From Quadrisphaera sp. DSM 44207 (GTDB lineage Bacteria > Actinomycetota > Actinomycetes > Actinomycetales > Quadrisphaeraceae), in contig NZ_FNKA01000002.1 of assembly GCF_900101335.1 (NCBI RefSeq), positions 62,001 to 126,000 on the forward strand: a DNA stretch of 64,000 nucleotides, in the 5' to 3' direction. Both the position numbers and the translations under genes were made by a program. How positions within the stretch are numbered: the first letter of the stretch is position 1; each line of letters begins with the position of its first letter. The notes beneath the pieces were generated by a model that worked only from the letters and a program-made list of their open reading frames with translations, was not told where the DNA came from and made no database searches. This document shows positions 36,015-45,400 of this stretch, piece after piece.

Positions 36015-38250
36015 ACATCGCCTCGTCCGCGCGCCGCAGCAGCCCGCCGAGGCCGTCCGCGGGCAGCTGCCCGTCGGGGTCCCGGCCGTAGAGGGCCACG
36101 CCGATGCTGGCGCCGAGGGGCAGGGAGCGCCCGTCGACGGTGAACGGCTCCGCGAGGGCGGAGACCAGCCGCTGCGCCGCCGCCTCGGCGAGCGCCCCCG
36201 CCTCCCCGGTCGGCAGGTCGGGCAGGACGAGGAGGAACTCGTCGCCGCCCTGGCGGCCGATCACGTCGCCGATGCGCACGGCCCCGCGCAGGCGCTGGGC
36301 CGCGGCGCGCAGCACCGCGTCGCCCTCGACGTGCCCGTGCCGGTCGTTGACGCCCTTGAAGCCGTCGAGATCGACGTACAGCACCGCCACGGCGGTGCCC
36401 TCCTCGTCGTGCACCCGGGCCAGGCCGCTCGCGGCGGCCTCGTGCAGCGCCGTGCGGTTGGGCAGGCCGGTCAGCGCGTCGGTGGTCGCCAGCTGCAGGG
36501 CGCGCTGCTCGGCCTCGACGCGGCGGGTCACGTCGTGCTGGACGGCGATGTAGTGCGTCAGCTCCCCGTGGTCGTCGCGCACGGGGCTCAGGTGCAGCTC
36601 GTTCCACCACGGGTGGCCGTCGCGGCGGTAGTTGCGCAGCGTCTCGGTGCACTCGCGACCGGCGTCGATGGCCTCGCGGATGCGGGCGACGACGACGGGG
36701 TCGCTGCCCGGGCCCTGCAGCACGCGGCAGTTGCGCCCGATGACGTCGTCCGAGCGGTACCCCGTGAGCGCCTCGAAGGCCGGGTTGACCCACACGAGGG
36801 GCTGGTGGGGGTGCTTGACGTCCGCGACGCAGACCCCGGTGATGGTGGCCTCGAGCGCCTGGTGCAGCAGGTCCTGGCTCATCGCCCGGGTCAGCACCGG
36901 TTCGGTGAGCACGTCGGACGGCGACGGCTCGGGCGCCACGCGGGCGAGCAGGCCGCGCGCGACGGCGACGGCCACGTCCCGGTCGTGGGAGAGGACGAAG
37001 TCGAAGCGGCGCTCCATGTCCGGGCCGCTGTCGCCGAGGTCGCGCGCGACGAGCACGCCGGCGAAGTCGGGGGTCAGGACGACGACGTCCCACTCGCCCA
37101 GCACCGGGTCGCCCTCGGGGATCTGCGCGCCGCGCACGCCGCGGATCGGCTCCAGCGGCAGGCCCTCGCCGATGGCGGCCACGAGCGAGAGGCGCTCGGC
37201 CAGGCGGGCGTAGCGCTTCTGCGTCGGCTCCGTGAAGTGCTTGGCGTACTGGAAGGTGGCGAGCAGGAGCGCGGACTCCCCGCCCTCCAGCGCCTTGGCC
37301 TCCAGGTGCTTGGAGACCTCGACGAGCAGGCGCTTGTTGCCCGGGCGCGGCGTGCGCACGGCCTGCGCCGTCAGGTACGGGCTCTGCGCCGGCGGGGCCA
37401 GCGGCGCCACGCCGAGGGTGATGCCGCGCCCGCCCAGCTCGGGCAGGGCCGCCGGCAGCGGCTCGGGCCGCCCGAACAGCCAGCCCTGCCCCAGGGTGGC
37501 GCCCATGGTCCGGGCCATGAGCACGTGCCGCTCGGTCTCGATGCCCTCGGCGAGCAGCACCGCGCCGGTGCGCTCGGCCTGCGCCGTGACGGCGTTCATC
37601 ACCGCGGCCGCGTGGCGGCCGGGCCGCTCCTGCACGAGGGCGAGGTCGAGCTTGATGACGTCGGGGGAGACCAGGGGCAGCAGCGCCAGGGACGCCGGCT
37701 CGGCGCCGACGTCGTCCAGGGCGATGGCCCAGCCGAGGGCGCGGGCCTGCTCCACGACGCGCAGCACCTGCGCGGGACGGCGGGTCAGGGCGCGCTCGGT
37801 CAGCTCCAGGACCACGGGCACGCCGTGCAGCTCCTCGGGGACGTCGAGGTCTGCGACGCTGTCCGGCTCGGTGTTGAGGAACAGGTGGTAGGGCGCGCTC
37901 AGGCCGCCGACCGCCGCGGTCCGCAGGGCGGCGGCGCGGCACGCGACGTCCAGCTCCACGAGCAGCCCGTCGCGGCGGGCGGCGGAGAAGAGGACGTCGG
38001 GGCGCTCGAGCACCGTGCCCGCCGGGCCGCGCGTGAGCGCCTCGAAGGCGACGACGCGCCGGTCCTCGAGGGAGACGATGGGCTGGAAGACCGTGCGCAG
38101 CGCCCCGGCGTCGACGATCTCGCGCACGGAGGTCAGCGCGTCCGCGGGACGGGACGGTGCGCCCGCACCGCGGGCAGCGGACGTCGCGAACGGCGCGAAC
38201 GGCGCGAGGAGCAGGGCGGCACCGGGGTCACGGCCGGCAGCATTCACCAT
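35974..38250 (-). CDS. EAL-DICT-LOV-GGDEF c-di-GMP enzyme, probable blue-light sensor
   Basis: 758 residues from the ATG at 38250. EAL phosphodiesterase domain (about 48-268) with E70-A71-L72, Asn126, Glu149/Glu152, Asp179-Asp180, Lys200, Glu235 and Gln255 kept. DICT domain (about 303-445, PGNKRLLVEVSKHLEAKALE). PAS domain of LOV type (about 465-580) with flavin-contact motif GRNCRVLQG (Cys508) and NYRRDGHPWWNELHLSPVRD. GGDEF cyclase (about 585-750) with intact GGDEF at 668-672. The protein could both make and break c-di-GMP, gated by light or redox through the flavin. Domain order with EAL first is unusual. Confidence 0.92.
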   Translation of the reverse strand: MVNAAGRDPGAALLLAPFAPFATSAARGAGAPSRPADALTSVREIVDAGALRTVFQPIVSLEDRRVVAFEALTRGPAGTVLERPDVLFSAARRDGLLVELDVACRAAALRTAAVGGLSAPYHLFLNTEPDSVADLDVPEELHGVPVVLELTERALTRRPAQVLRVVEQARALGWAIALDDVGAEPASLALLPLVSPDVIKLDLALVQERPGRHAAAVMNAVTAQAERTGAVLLAEGIETERHVLMARTMGATLGQGWLFGRPEPLPAALPELGGRGITLGVAPLAPPAQSPYLTAQAVRTPRPGNKRLLVEVSKHLEAKALEGGESALLLATFQYAKHFTEPTQKRYARLAERLSLVAAIGEGLPLEPIRGVRGAQIPEGDPVLGEWDVVVLTPDFAGVLVARDLGDSGPDMERRFDFVLSHDRDVAVAVARGLLARVAPEPSPSDVLTEPVLTRAMSQDLLHQALEATITGVCVADVKHPHQPLVWVNPAFEALTGYRSDDVIGRNCRVLQGPGSDPVVVARIREAIDAGRECTETLRNYRRDGHPWWNELHLSPVRDDHGELTHYIAVQHDVTRRVEAEQRALQLATTDALTGLPNRTALHEAAASGLARVHDEEGTAVAVLYVDLDGFKGVNDRHGHVEGDAVLRAAAQRLRGAVRIGDVIGRQGGDEFLLVLPDLPTGEAGALAEAAAQRLVSALAEPFTVDGRSLPLGASIGVALYGRDPDGQLPADGLGGLLRRADEAMFTAKRAGGSRWHR

Positions 38251-38420
38251 GCCGCTGCGATCGGAGGCGCCGGCCGCGCGCTGTAGCCGCGGCGCGCGCC
38301 GTCCCCCGCCCGGGCTACCCGCCGCTGGCACCGCCGGCGGGCGGTGCGGCCCTACGCTGTCGATCACGCGTCCGCGCTGCTCGCGCCCGTCCCGTCCAGT
38401 CCCGACCGGGAAGGTCCGCC

Positions 38421-39926
38421 ATGACCGTCTCCCCGCCGCCGTCCCCGCCGTCCCCGTCCTCCCCGGCGGGCCCGCCTCTGGCCGGTCCGGCTCCGCGGGC
38501 CGCACCCGTGCGGGGCGTGGAGCTCAACGGCATCAACGTCATCGCCGAGGCCGAGCGCAGGGGCCGCCCCCGCGACCTGTTCTGGCCGTGGTTCGCGGCC
38601 AACGTCTCCGTCTTCGGCGTCAGCTACGGCTCCTTCCTCCTCGGCTTCGGCATCTCCTTCGCCCAGGCCGTGCTCGCCGCGGTCGTCGGCGCGGTCGCCT
38701 CGTTCCTGCTGTGCGGCCTCGTGGCGCTCGGCGGCAAGCGCGCCTCGGCGCCGACCATGGTGATCAGCCGCGCGGCCTTCGGCGTGAACGGCAACAAGCT
38801 GCCCGCGGCCGTCTCCTGGGTGCTCACCGTCGGCTGGGAGACGGTGCTGGTCTCCCTCGCGACCCTGGCGACCGCGACGGTCCTGCGCGAGCTCGGCTGG
38901 GGCGGGGGGACGGCGACCAGCGCCGTCGCCCTGCTCGTCGTCGCCGCCCTCGTGGTCGGGGCCGGGGTCCTCGGCTTCGACGCCATCATGCGCCTGCAGA
39001 CGGGGATCACGGTCGTCACCGCGGCGCTCACGGTCGTCTACGTCGTCCTCGTGCGCGACGAGATCGACTGGGACGCCGTCGCGGCCCTGCCGAGCGGGTC
39101 CGCGCAGGCGCTCCTGGGCGCCACCGTCCTCGCCATGACCGGCTTCGGGCTGGGGTGGGTCAACGTCGCCGCCGACTACTCCCGCTACCTGCCGCGCCGC
39201 TCCTCCGGCGCCGGGGTCGTCGCCTGGACGACGCTGGGCGGCGCCCTGCCGCCGGTGCTCCTCGTGGTCCTCGGGCTGCTGCTCGCCGGCTCCGACCCGG
39301 ACCTGTCCGCCGCCATCGCCGCGGACCCGGTCGGCGCGCTGACCACCGTGCTGCCGACGTGGTTCCTGGTCCCCTTCGCGCTCGTCGCCGTGCTCGCCCT
39401 CGTCGGCGGCGCCGTGCTCGACGTCTACTCCTCGGGCCTGGCGCTGCTCAGCCTCGGCCTGCCCGCCCCGCGCTGGGTCGCGGCGCTCGTCGACGGCGCG
39501 CTCATGGTCGCCGGCACCGTCTTCGTCGTCTTCGTCGCGGAGAGCTTCTTCGTGCAGTTCCAGGGCTTCCTCATCACCCTGGGCGCGCCGATCGCGGCCT
39601 GGTGCGGCGTCCTCGTCGCCGACCTGCTGCTGCGCCGCCGCGACTACGCCGAGGCCGACCTGTACGACCCGCGCGGGCGCTACGGCTCGGTCTCCTGGCC
39701 GGCCGTCGGGCTCGTCGTCCTCGGCGCGGTGGTCGGCTGGGGGCTGGTGACGAACGGGCTGGCCGGGTGGCTGACGTGGCAGGGGTACCTGCTCGGCCCG
39801 CTCGGCGGGCGCGAGGGCGCCTGGGCCTTCGCCAACCTCGGCATCCTCGCCGCCCTGCTCATCGGCTTCGCCGGCCACCTCCTCCTCGGCCGCCGCGCCG
39901 TGCGGGCCCAGGACGCCGCGCCGTGA
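38421..39926 (+). CDS. NCS1-type purine/cytosine/thiamine permease
   Basis: 501 residues, about twelve membrane helices. The N-terminal motif GVELNGINVIAE is followed by SYGSFLLGFGISFAQAVLAA, APTMVISRAAFGVNGNKLPA and GWVNVAADYSRYLPR, the signature of the nucleobase:cation symporter 1 family (CodB, purines, allantoin, hydroxymethylpyrimidine). It is coupled by GTGA to a cysteine hydrolase, which suggests uptake and hydrolysis of an amide or ureide such as a pyrimidine breakdown product (inference). Confidence 0.9.
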   Translation: MTVSPPPSPPSPSSPAGPPLAGPAPRAAPVRGVELNGINVIAEAERRGRPRDLFWPWFAANVSVFGVSYGSFLLGFGISFAQAVLAAVVGAVASFLLCGLVALGGKRASAPTMVISRAAFGVNGNKLPAAVSWVLTVGWETVLVSLATLATATVLRELGWGGGTATSAVALLVVAALVVGAGVLGFDAIMRLQTGITVVTAALTVVYVVLVRDEIDWDAVAALPSGSAQALLGATVLAMTGFGLGWVNVAADYSRYLPRRSSGAGVVAWTTLGGALPPVLLVVLGLLLAGSDPDLSAAIAADPVGALTTVLPTWFLVPFALVAVLALVGGAVLDVYSSGLALLSLGLPAPRWVAALVDGALMVAGTVFVVFVAESFFVQFQGFLITLGAPIAAWCGVLVADLLLRRRDYAEADLYDPRGRYGSVSWPAVGLVVLGAVVGWGLVTNGLAGWLTWQGYLLGPLGGREGAWAFANLGILAALLIGFAGHLLLGRRAVRAQDAAP

Positions 39927-40522
39927 CCGGCCCGAGCGGTGCGGCGTCCTGCGGACGGCCGCTGCCCGACGGCGCCTGGCTCGTGCTCGTCGACGTCCAG
40001 CGCGTCTTCGCCGACGACGCCAGCCCGTGGTGCACCCCCGGCCTGCGCCCGCTGCTGCCGCGCCTGCGCGACCTCGCGGGCGCCTTCCCCGGCCGCACGG
40101 CCTCCACCCGCTTCGTCGCCCCGGCCCGGCCGCAGGGCGCCTGGGTCGACTACTACGCGCAGTGGCCCTTCGCGCTGCAGCCGCCGCAGGCGCCGCTGTA
40201 CGACCTGCTGCCCGGCGTCGTCCCCGACGGCACCCCGGTGGTCACGCGCACGACGTTCGGCAAGTGGGACGAGCGCGAGGACGGGCTGCGCCCCCTCACC
40301 GGCGGGCGCGCCCTCGTCCTCGCCGGGGTGTCGACGGACTGCTGCGTGCTCTCCACCGCGCTGGCCGCCGCGGACGCGGGCGTGGCCGTGCACGTCGTCG
40401 CCGACGCCTGCGCGGCGCCGGTCGCCGCCGACCACGAGCGGGCCCTGGCCGCCCTGGACCTGTACGCCCCGCTGGTCACCCTGACCACGGCGAGCGCCGT
40501 CCTCGCCGCCGCCAGTGGCTGA
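39923..40522 (+). CDS. Isochorismatase-like cysteine hydrolase
   Basis: 199 residues from a GTG overlapping the permease stop. The cysteine-hydrolase triad is visible: Asp24 in VLVDVQRVF, Lys114 in FGKWDE and Cys141 in GVSTDCCVLS. The family includes nicotinamidase, N-carbamoylsarcosine amidohydrolase and isochorismatase; with an NCS1 permease next to it an amide or carbamoyl substrate is more likely than isochorismate. The stop codon is part of an 11-bp tandem repeat. Confidence 0.88.
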   Translation: MTGPSGAASCGRPLPDGAWLVLVDVQRVFADDASPWCTPGLRPLLPRLRDLAGAFPGRTASTRFVAPARPQGAWVDYYAQWPFALQPPQAPLYDLLPGVVPDGTPVVTRTTFGKWDEREDGLRPLTGGRALVLAGVSTDCCVLSTALAAADAGVAVHVVADACAAPVAADHERALAALDLYAPLVTLTTASAVLAAASG

Positions 40523-40562
40523 CGCGGGGCTGACGCGGGGCCGACGCGGGGCTGACACGCCG
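40519..40562. repeat. 11-bp tandem repeat containing the upstream stop codon
   Basis: CTGACGCGGGG repeated about four times (third copy CCGACGCGGGG, last copy degenerate). The stop of the cysteine hydrolase, 40520-40522, lies in the first unit. The period is not a multiple of three, so the repeated TGA falls in different frames. Confidence 0.85.
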
Positions 40563-40619
40563 CTGCCGCGGCGGCGGCGCGACCTGTCCCGGCCGCCCGG
40601 GCGCGGGAAGGATGGGCGG

Positions 40620-41321
40620 ATGAGCGAGCAGCCTCCCAGCGAGCAGCCCAGCGAGCAGCAGCAGGTCGCCGTCGACGACCTCCTCACCGACCTCGTCGTC
40701 GGCGCCGACCCCGTCCTCGAGCGGGCCCTGGCGGCCAGCCGCGCCGCGGGCCTGCCGGCCATCGACGTCGCGCCCAACCAGGGCAAGCTGCTGATGCTCC
40801 TCGCGCGCCTGGCCGGCGCCCGCCGCGTCCTCGAGGTCGGCACCCTGGGCGGCTACAGCACCACGTGGCTCGTCCGGGGCCTGCCCGTCGACGGCCGCGT
40901 GCTCACCCTGGAGCTGGAGCCGCGGCACGCGGAGGCGGCCCGGGCCAACCTCGAGCGGGCCGGGGTCGCCGACCGCGTCGAGGTGCGCGTCGGGCCGGCG
41001 GTCGGCTCGCTGGAGCAGCTGGTCGCCGAGGGCGCGGAGCCCTTCGACCTCGTCTTCCTCGACGCGGACAAGCAGGGCACGCCGCGCTACCTCGAGCTGG
41101 CGCTGCAGCTGACCCGCCCGGGCAGCGTGATCGTCTGCGACAACGTCGTGCGCGGCGGGCGCATCGTCGAGCCCGGCGGTGACGAGGCGGCGGCGGCCAT
41201 GCGGACGGCGCTGGCGTGGCTGGGCGCGCACCCGCTCCTGGAGGCCACCGCCCTGCAGACCGTCGGCGCCAAGGGCTGGGACGGGTTCGCGCTCGCCGTC
41301 GTCACGGCGGCGCCGTCCTGA
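40620..41321 (+). CDS. Class I O-methyltransferase (catechol/caffeoyl-CoA type)
   Basis: 233 residues from the ATG at 40620. SAM-binding VLEVGTLGGYSTTWLVRGL, then LTLELEPRHAEAARANLERA, the metal-site motif DLVFLDADKQGTPRYLELAL and VCDNVVRGGRIVEPG mark the Mg-dependent O-methyltransferase_3 family. The N-terminus is Gln/Ser/Glu/Pro rich and variable. Substrate unknown. The stop lies in the first unit of a nine-copy 13-bp repeat. Confidence 0.9.
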   Translation: MSEQPPSEQPSEQQQVAVDDLLTDLVVGADPVLERALAASRAAGLPAIDVAPNQGKLLMLLARLAGARRVLEVGTLGGYSTTWLVRGLPVDGRVLTLELEPRHAEAARANLERAGVADRVEVRVGPAVGSLEQLVAEGAEPFDLVFLDADKQGTPRYLELALQLTRPGSVIVCDNVVRGGRIVEPGGDEAAAAMRTALAWLGAHPLLEATALQTVGAKGWDGFALAVVTAAPS

Positions 41322-41434
41322 CCCCGGTGCCTGACCCCGGTGCCTGACCCCGGTGCCTGACCCCGGTGCCTGACCCCGGTGCCTGACCCCGGTGCCTGAC
41401 CCCGGTGCCTGACCCTGGCGCCTGACCCTGGCGC
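41318..41434. repeat. 13-bp tandem repeat, 9 copies, containing the upstream stop codon
   Basis: Seven perfect copies of CTGACCCCGGTGC and two of CTGACCCTGGCGC. The first copy holds the O-methyltransferase stop (41319-41321). A 13-bp period puts a TGA in all three frames in turn. It ends 6 bp before the reverse-strand stop of the LysR gene. Confidence 0.97.
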
Positions 41435-41440
41435 CGGCGC

Positions 41441-42349
41441 TCAGCCGGCCTGCGCGGCCGCGGCGTCGCGCAGGGCCCCCAGCAGCGCCCGGACGGCGGG
41501 GGAGCCGCTGCCGGCGACGCGCTGGGCGGTGAAGACCGTGCGTCGCGGGGAGCCGGGCAGGTCCAGCAGCCGGCAGGGCGCGGCCCGCCCCGACCCGGCC
41601 CACACCAGGTCGGGCACCAGCGCGACGGCGTTGCCGGTCTCCACGAGGCGCACCTGCGCCTGCAGGTCCGCGGTCTCGTAGCGCACGTCGGGCTCGAAGC
41701 CCGCGGAGCGGCACAGCTGCTCGGCGAAGTGCCGGGACGCCGCGCCTCGCGGCTCCATCACCCACGGCATCCCCGCCGCCTCCGCCAGCGAGGCGACCGG
41801 CCGCAGCGCGACGTCCGGCGCCGGCAGCGCCAGGCGGATCGCGTCGCTGGTCAGGGGGCTGCGCTCCAGACCGGGGAGGTGCGGCGCGGCGTGGGCCGGG
41901 TACTGCTCGGCGACGACCACGTCGAAGTCGCGCGCCCAGGTCTCGTGCAGCGCCTGCTCCGGCTCGCGCTGGGCGACCTCCACGCGCACGTCCGGGTGCT
42001 CGCGCGCCACGGCGCGCAGCGCGCCGGGCACCAGCGCCAGCGCGGCCGACTGGAAGACGGCCACGCGCACGCGCCCGCGCACCGTGGTCAGCGACGCCGC
42101 CAGCGCCGCCTCCGCCTGCTCGAGGGTGTCGAGGACCTCCCCGGCGCAGGCGACGAGCAGCTCCGCCTGCGGGGTGAGCTGCACGCCGCGGCCGGCGCGA
42201 CGCAGCAGCGGCATGCCGGTCTCCTTCTCCAGCTGGCTCAGCTGCTGGGAGACCGCGGACGGGCTGTAGCTGCGCGCCTGCGCGACGGCGGCCAGGGTGC
42301 CGCGCACCGCCAGCTCGCGCAGCAGCACCAGGCGGCGGACGTCGAGCAC
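41441..42349 (-). CDS. LysR-family transcriptional regulator
   Basis: 302 residues from a GTG. N-terminal winged helix (about 1-60, SYSPSAVSQQLSQLEKETGM), then the effector-binding fold (VRGRVRVAVFQSAALALVPG, LVETGNAVALVPDLVW). It is divergent from putA with 130 bp between, the classic layout for a LysR protein that controls its neighbour; proline or a derivative as effector is inference. Actinobacterial putA is more often controlled by PutR-type regulators, so this is worth testing. Confidence 0.88.
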   Translation of the reverse strand: MLDVRRLVLLRELAVRGTLAAVAQARSYSPSAVSQQLSQLEKETGMPLLRRAGRGVQLTPQAELLVACAGEVLDTLEQAEAALAASLTTVRGRVRVAVFQSAALALVPGALRAVAREHPDVRVEVAQREPEQALHETWARDFDVVVAEQYPAHAAPHLPGLERSPLTSDAIRLALPAPDVALRPVASLAEAAGMPWVMEPRGAASRHFAEQLCRSAGFEPDVRYETADLQAQVRLVETGNAVALVPDLVWAGSGRAAPCRLLDLPGSPRRTVFTAQRVAGSGSPAVRALLGALRDAAAAQAG

Positions 42350-42382
42350 AGGGCCTCCAGCGGAGCGCGACCGTCAGCTGGG

Positions 42383-42410
42383 GTGACGAAGCACCCCCAG
42401 GAACCGTCAC
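42383..42410. promoter_or_regulatory. Inverted repeat in the LysR-putA intergenic region
   Basis: GTGACG (42383-42388) and CGTCAC (42405-42410) are perfect inverted arms with 16 bp between. The position, 71-98 bp upstream of putA and 34 bp upstream of the regulator start, suits a shared operator, but LysR sites are variable and this is a guess. Confidence 0.4.
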
Positions 42411-42480
42411 TTCTCCTGACGAGCGTACGCGCTCACACTGGCGGAGCGGTCCCACCGCGGGGCCGGACGGGAGCACTGCG

Positions 42481-45400
42481 ATGACCGACCTCGCCGCCCA
42501 GCACCGCACCGGCCCGGAGTCCGGCCCGGCGTCCGCGCCGGACCCCGCAGCCGACCTCGCCGACGAGGTCGTCGCGCTGGTGCGCCGCTGGCTGTCCGAG
42601 GCGGCCGAGCTGCCGGTGGAGCGCGCGGCGGCCCAGCTCGCCGGCCTGCTGCGCGACCCGCGGGGCCTGGACTTCGCCGTCGGCTTCGTCGACGGCGTCG
42701 TGCGCCCCGAGGACCCCCGCGTCGGCGCCCGCGCGCTCACCGCCCTGGCCGCCGACCCGCCCGGCTTCCTGCCCGCGCCGCTGCGCGCCGCCGTCCGCCT
42801 CGGGGGCCGCACCGCCCCGCTCGCCCCGGGCGTCGTGGTGCCCGCGGCCCGCCGGGCGCTGCGGGCGATGGTGGGGCACCTGGTCGTGGACGCCTCCGAC
42901 GCCCGCCTCGGCCGCGCGGTGCGCCGGATCCGGCGCGAGGGCGTGCGGCTGAACGTCAACCTCCTCGGCGAGGCCGTCCTCGGCCGCGGCGAGGCCGCAC
43001 GCCGCCTGGAGGGCACGCACCGCCTCCTCGCGCGCGACGACGTCGACCACGTCTCCATCAAGGTCTCCGCCACGGTCGCCCCGCACAGCCCGTGGGCCTT
43101 CGACGAGGCGGTCGCGCACGTCGTCGAGCAGCTCGCGCCGCTGTTCGCCCGCGCCGCGGTGGCGAGCCCGGCGAAGTTCGTCAACCTCGACATGGAGGAG
43201 TACAAGGACCTCGACCTGACGATCGCGGCCTTCACGCGACTGCTCGACCGCCCCGAGCTGGCGCACCTGGAGGCCGGCATCGTGCTGCAGGCCTACCTGC
43301 CCGACGCGCTGCCGGCGATGGTGCGCCTGCAGGAGTGGGCGGCGGCGCGGCGGGCGCGCGGCGGCGCGGGCATCAAGGTCCGCCTCGTCAAGGGCGCCAA
43401 CCTGCCGATGGAGTCCGTCGAGGCGTCGCTGCACGGCTGGCCGCTGGCGACCTGGCGCACCAAGGTGGACACCGACGCGCACTACAAGCGGGTCCTGGAC
43501 TACGCCCTGCACCCGGAGCGGGTGCGCAACGTGCGCCTCGGGGTCGCGGGCCACAACCTCTTCGACGTCGCTCACGCCTGGCTGCTCGCCGGCCGGCGCG
43601 GCGTCCGCGACGCGGTCGAGGTCGAGATGCTGCTCGGCATGGCGCAGGCGCAGGCCGAGGTCGTGCGCCGCGAGGTCGGGGGCCTGCTCCTGTACACGCC
43701 CGTGGTGCACCCGCGCGAGTTCGACGTCGCCATCGCCTACCTCGTGCGGCGCCTGGAGGAGGGCGCGAGCAGCGAGAACTTCATGTCCGCGGTCTTCGAC
43801 CTCGACGCCGACGCCGACCTCCTCGCCCGCGAAGAGGCCCGCTACCGCGCGTCCCTGGCCGCGCTCGCCGCGCCCGCGCGGGCCGTGCCGGCGCGCCACC
43901 GCGTGCCCGACCGGTACGCCGCCACGGGCCGCCCCGGGCCGGGGCGGTTCGTCAACACCCCCGACACCGACCCCGCCGTGGCCGAGCACCGGGCGCAGGT
44001 GCGCGAGCTGCTCGCCCGGGTGCCGTCCTCCCGCCTCGGCGTCGACGTGATCGAGGCCGCCCGCGTCGGCACCGCCGAGGAGCTGGAGGAGGCGGTGGCC
44101 GCGACGGCCGCCGCGGCCGCGGCGTGGGGTGCGCGCAGCGGTGCCGAGCGCGCCGCCGTCCTGCGCCGGGTCGGCCAGGCCCTCGAGGCCGCCCGCCCGC
44201 AGCTGCTGGAGGTGATGGCCGCCGAGGCCGGCAAGACGGTCGACCAGGGCGACCCCGAGGTCTCCGAGGCCGTCGACTTCGCGCACCACTACGCCGAGCT
44301 GGCCCGCGAGCTGGACGACGTCGACGGCGCCGTGCCCGTGCCCGCGCGCCTGACGCTGGTCACCCCGCCGTGGAACTTCCCCGTCGCCATCCCGGCCGGG
44401 TCCGTGCTCGCGGCGCTGGCGGCCGGCTCGGCCGTCGTGCTCAAGCCCGCGCCGCCCGCGCAGCGCTGCGGCGCCGTCCTCGCCGGCGTGCTGCTCGAGG
44501 CGCTGGCCGACGCCGGGGCGCCGCGCGACGCGCTGCGCCTGGTGCAGGTGGAGGAGGCCGCCCTCGGCCGCGCCCTGGTCGCCCACCCCGCCGTGGACCG
44601 GGTCGTGCTCACCGGCGCGTACGAGACCGCGCAGCTGTTCCGCTCCTTCCGCCCCGACCTGCCGCTGATCGCGGAGACGAGCGGGAAGAACGCGGTGATC
44701 GTCACCCCCAGCGCCGACCTCGACCTCGCCGTCAAGGACGTCGTCGCCTCCGCCTTCGGCCACGCCGGCCAGAAGTGCTCGGCGGCCTCCCTCGTCGTCC
44801 TCGTCGGCTCCGTGGCGCGCTCGCGGCGCTTCCGCAGCCAGCTGCTCGACGCGGTCTCGTCCCTGACCGTCGCCCACCCGGCCGACCCGACCGCGCAGAT
44901 GGGCCCGGTCATCGAGCCGCCGTCCGGCAAGCTGCTGCAGGGCCTGACCGAGCTGGGCGAGGGCGAGCGGTGGCTGGTGCAGCCGCGCGCCCTCGACGGA
45001 TCTGGTCGGCTGTGGAGCCCCGGGGTGCGCGACGGCGTGCGCCGCGGCTCCTGGTACCACCGCACCGAGGTCTTCGGCCCCGTCCTCGGGATCATGACCG
45101 CCGGCACGCTGGACGAGGCGATCGAGATCGTCGACGACGTCGACTACGGCCTGACGTCCGGGCTGCACACGCGCGACCGCGCCGATCTCGCGCCCTGGCT
45201 GGAGCGCGTGCAGGCCGGCAACCTCTACGTCAACCGCGGCACCACGGGCGCGATCGTGCGCCGCCAGCCGTTCGGCGGCTGGAAGCGCTCCGGGGTCGGG
45301 CCGGGCACGAAGGCCGGCGGCCCCTCCACCCTGGTCCCGCTCACCTCCTGGGCGCCGGCGCGCTCCACCGCGACGGCCCCGGTCACCCACCCCGCGGTGC

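Noticed and set aside
41318-41434. CRISPR array
   Set aside because: Units are 13 bp and adjoining, with no spacers and no cas genes in the window.
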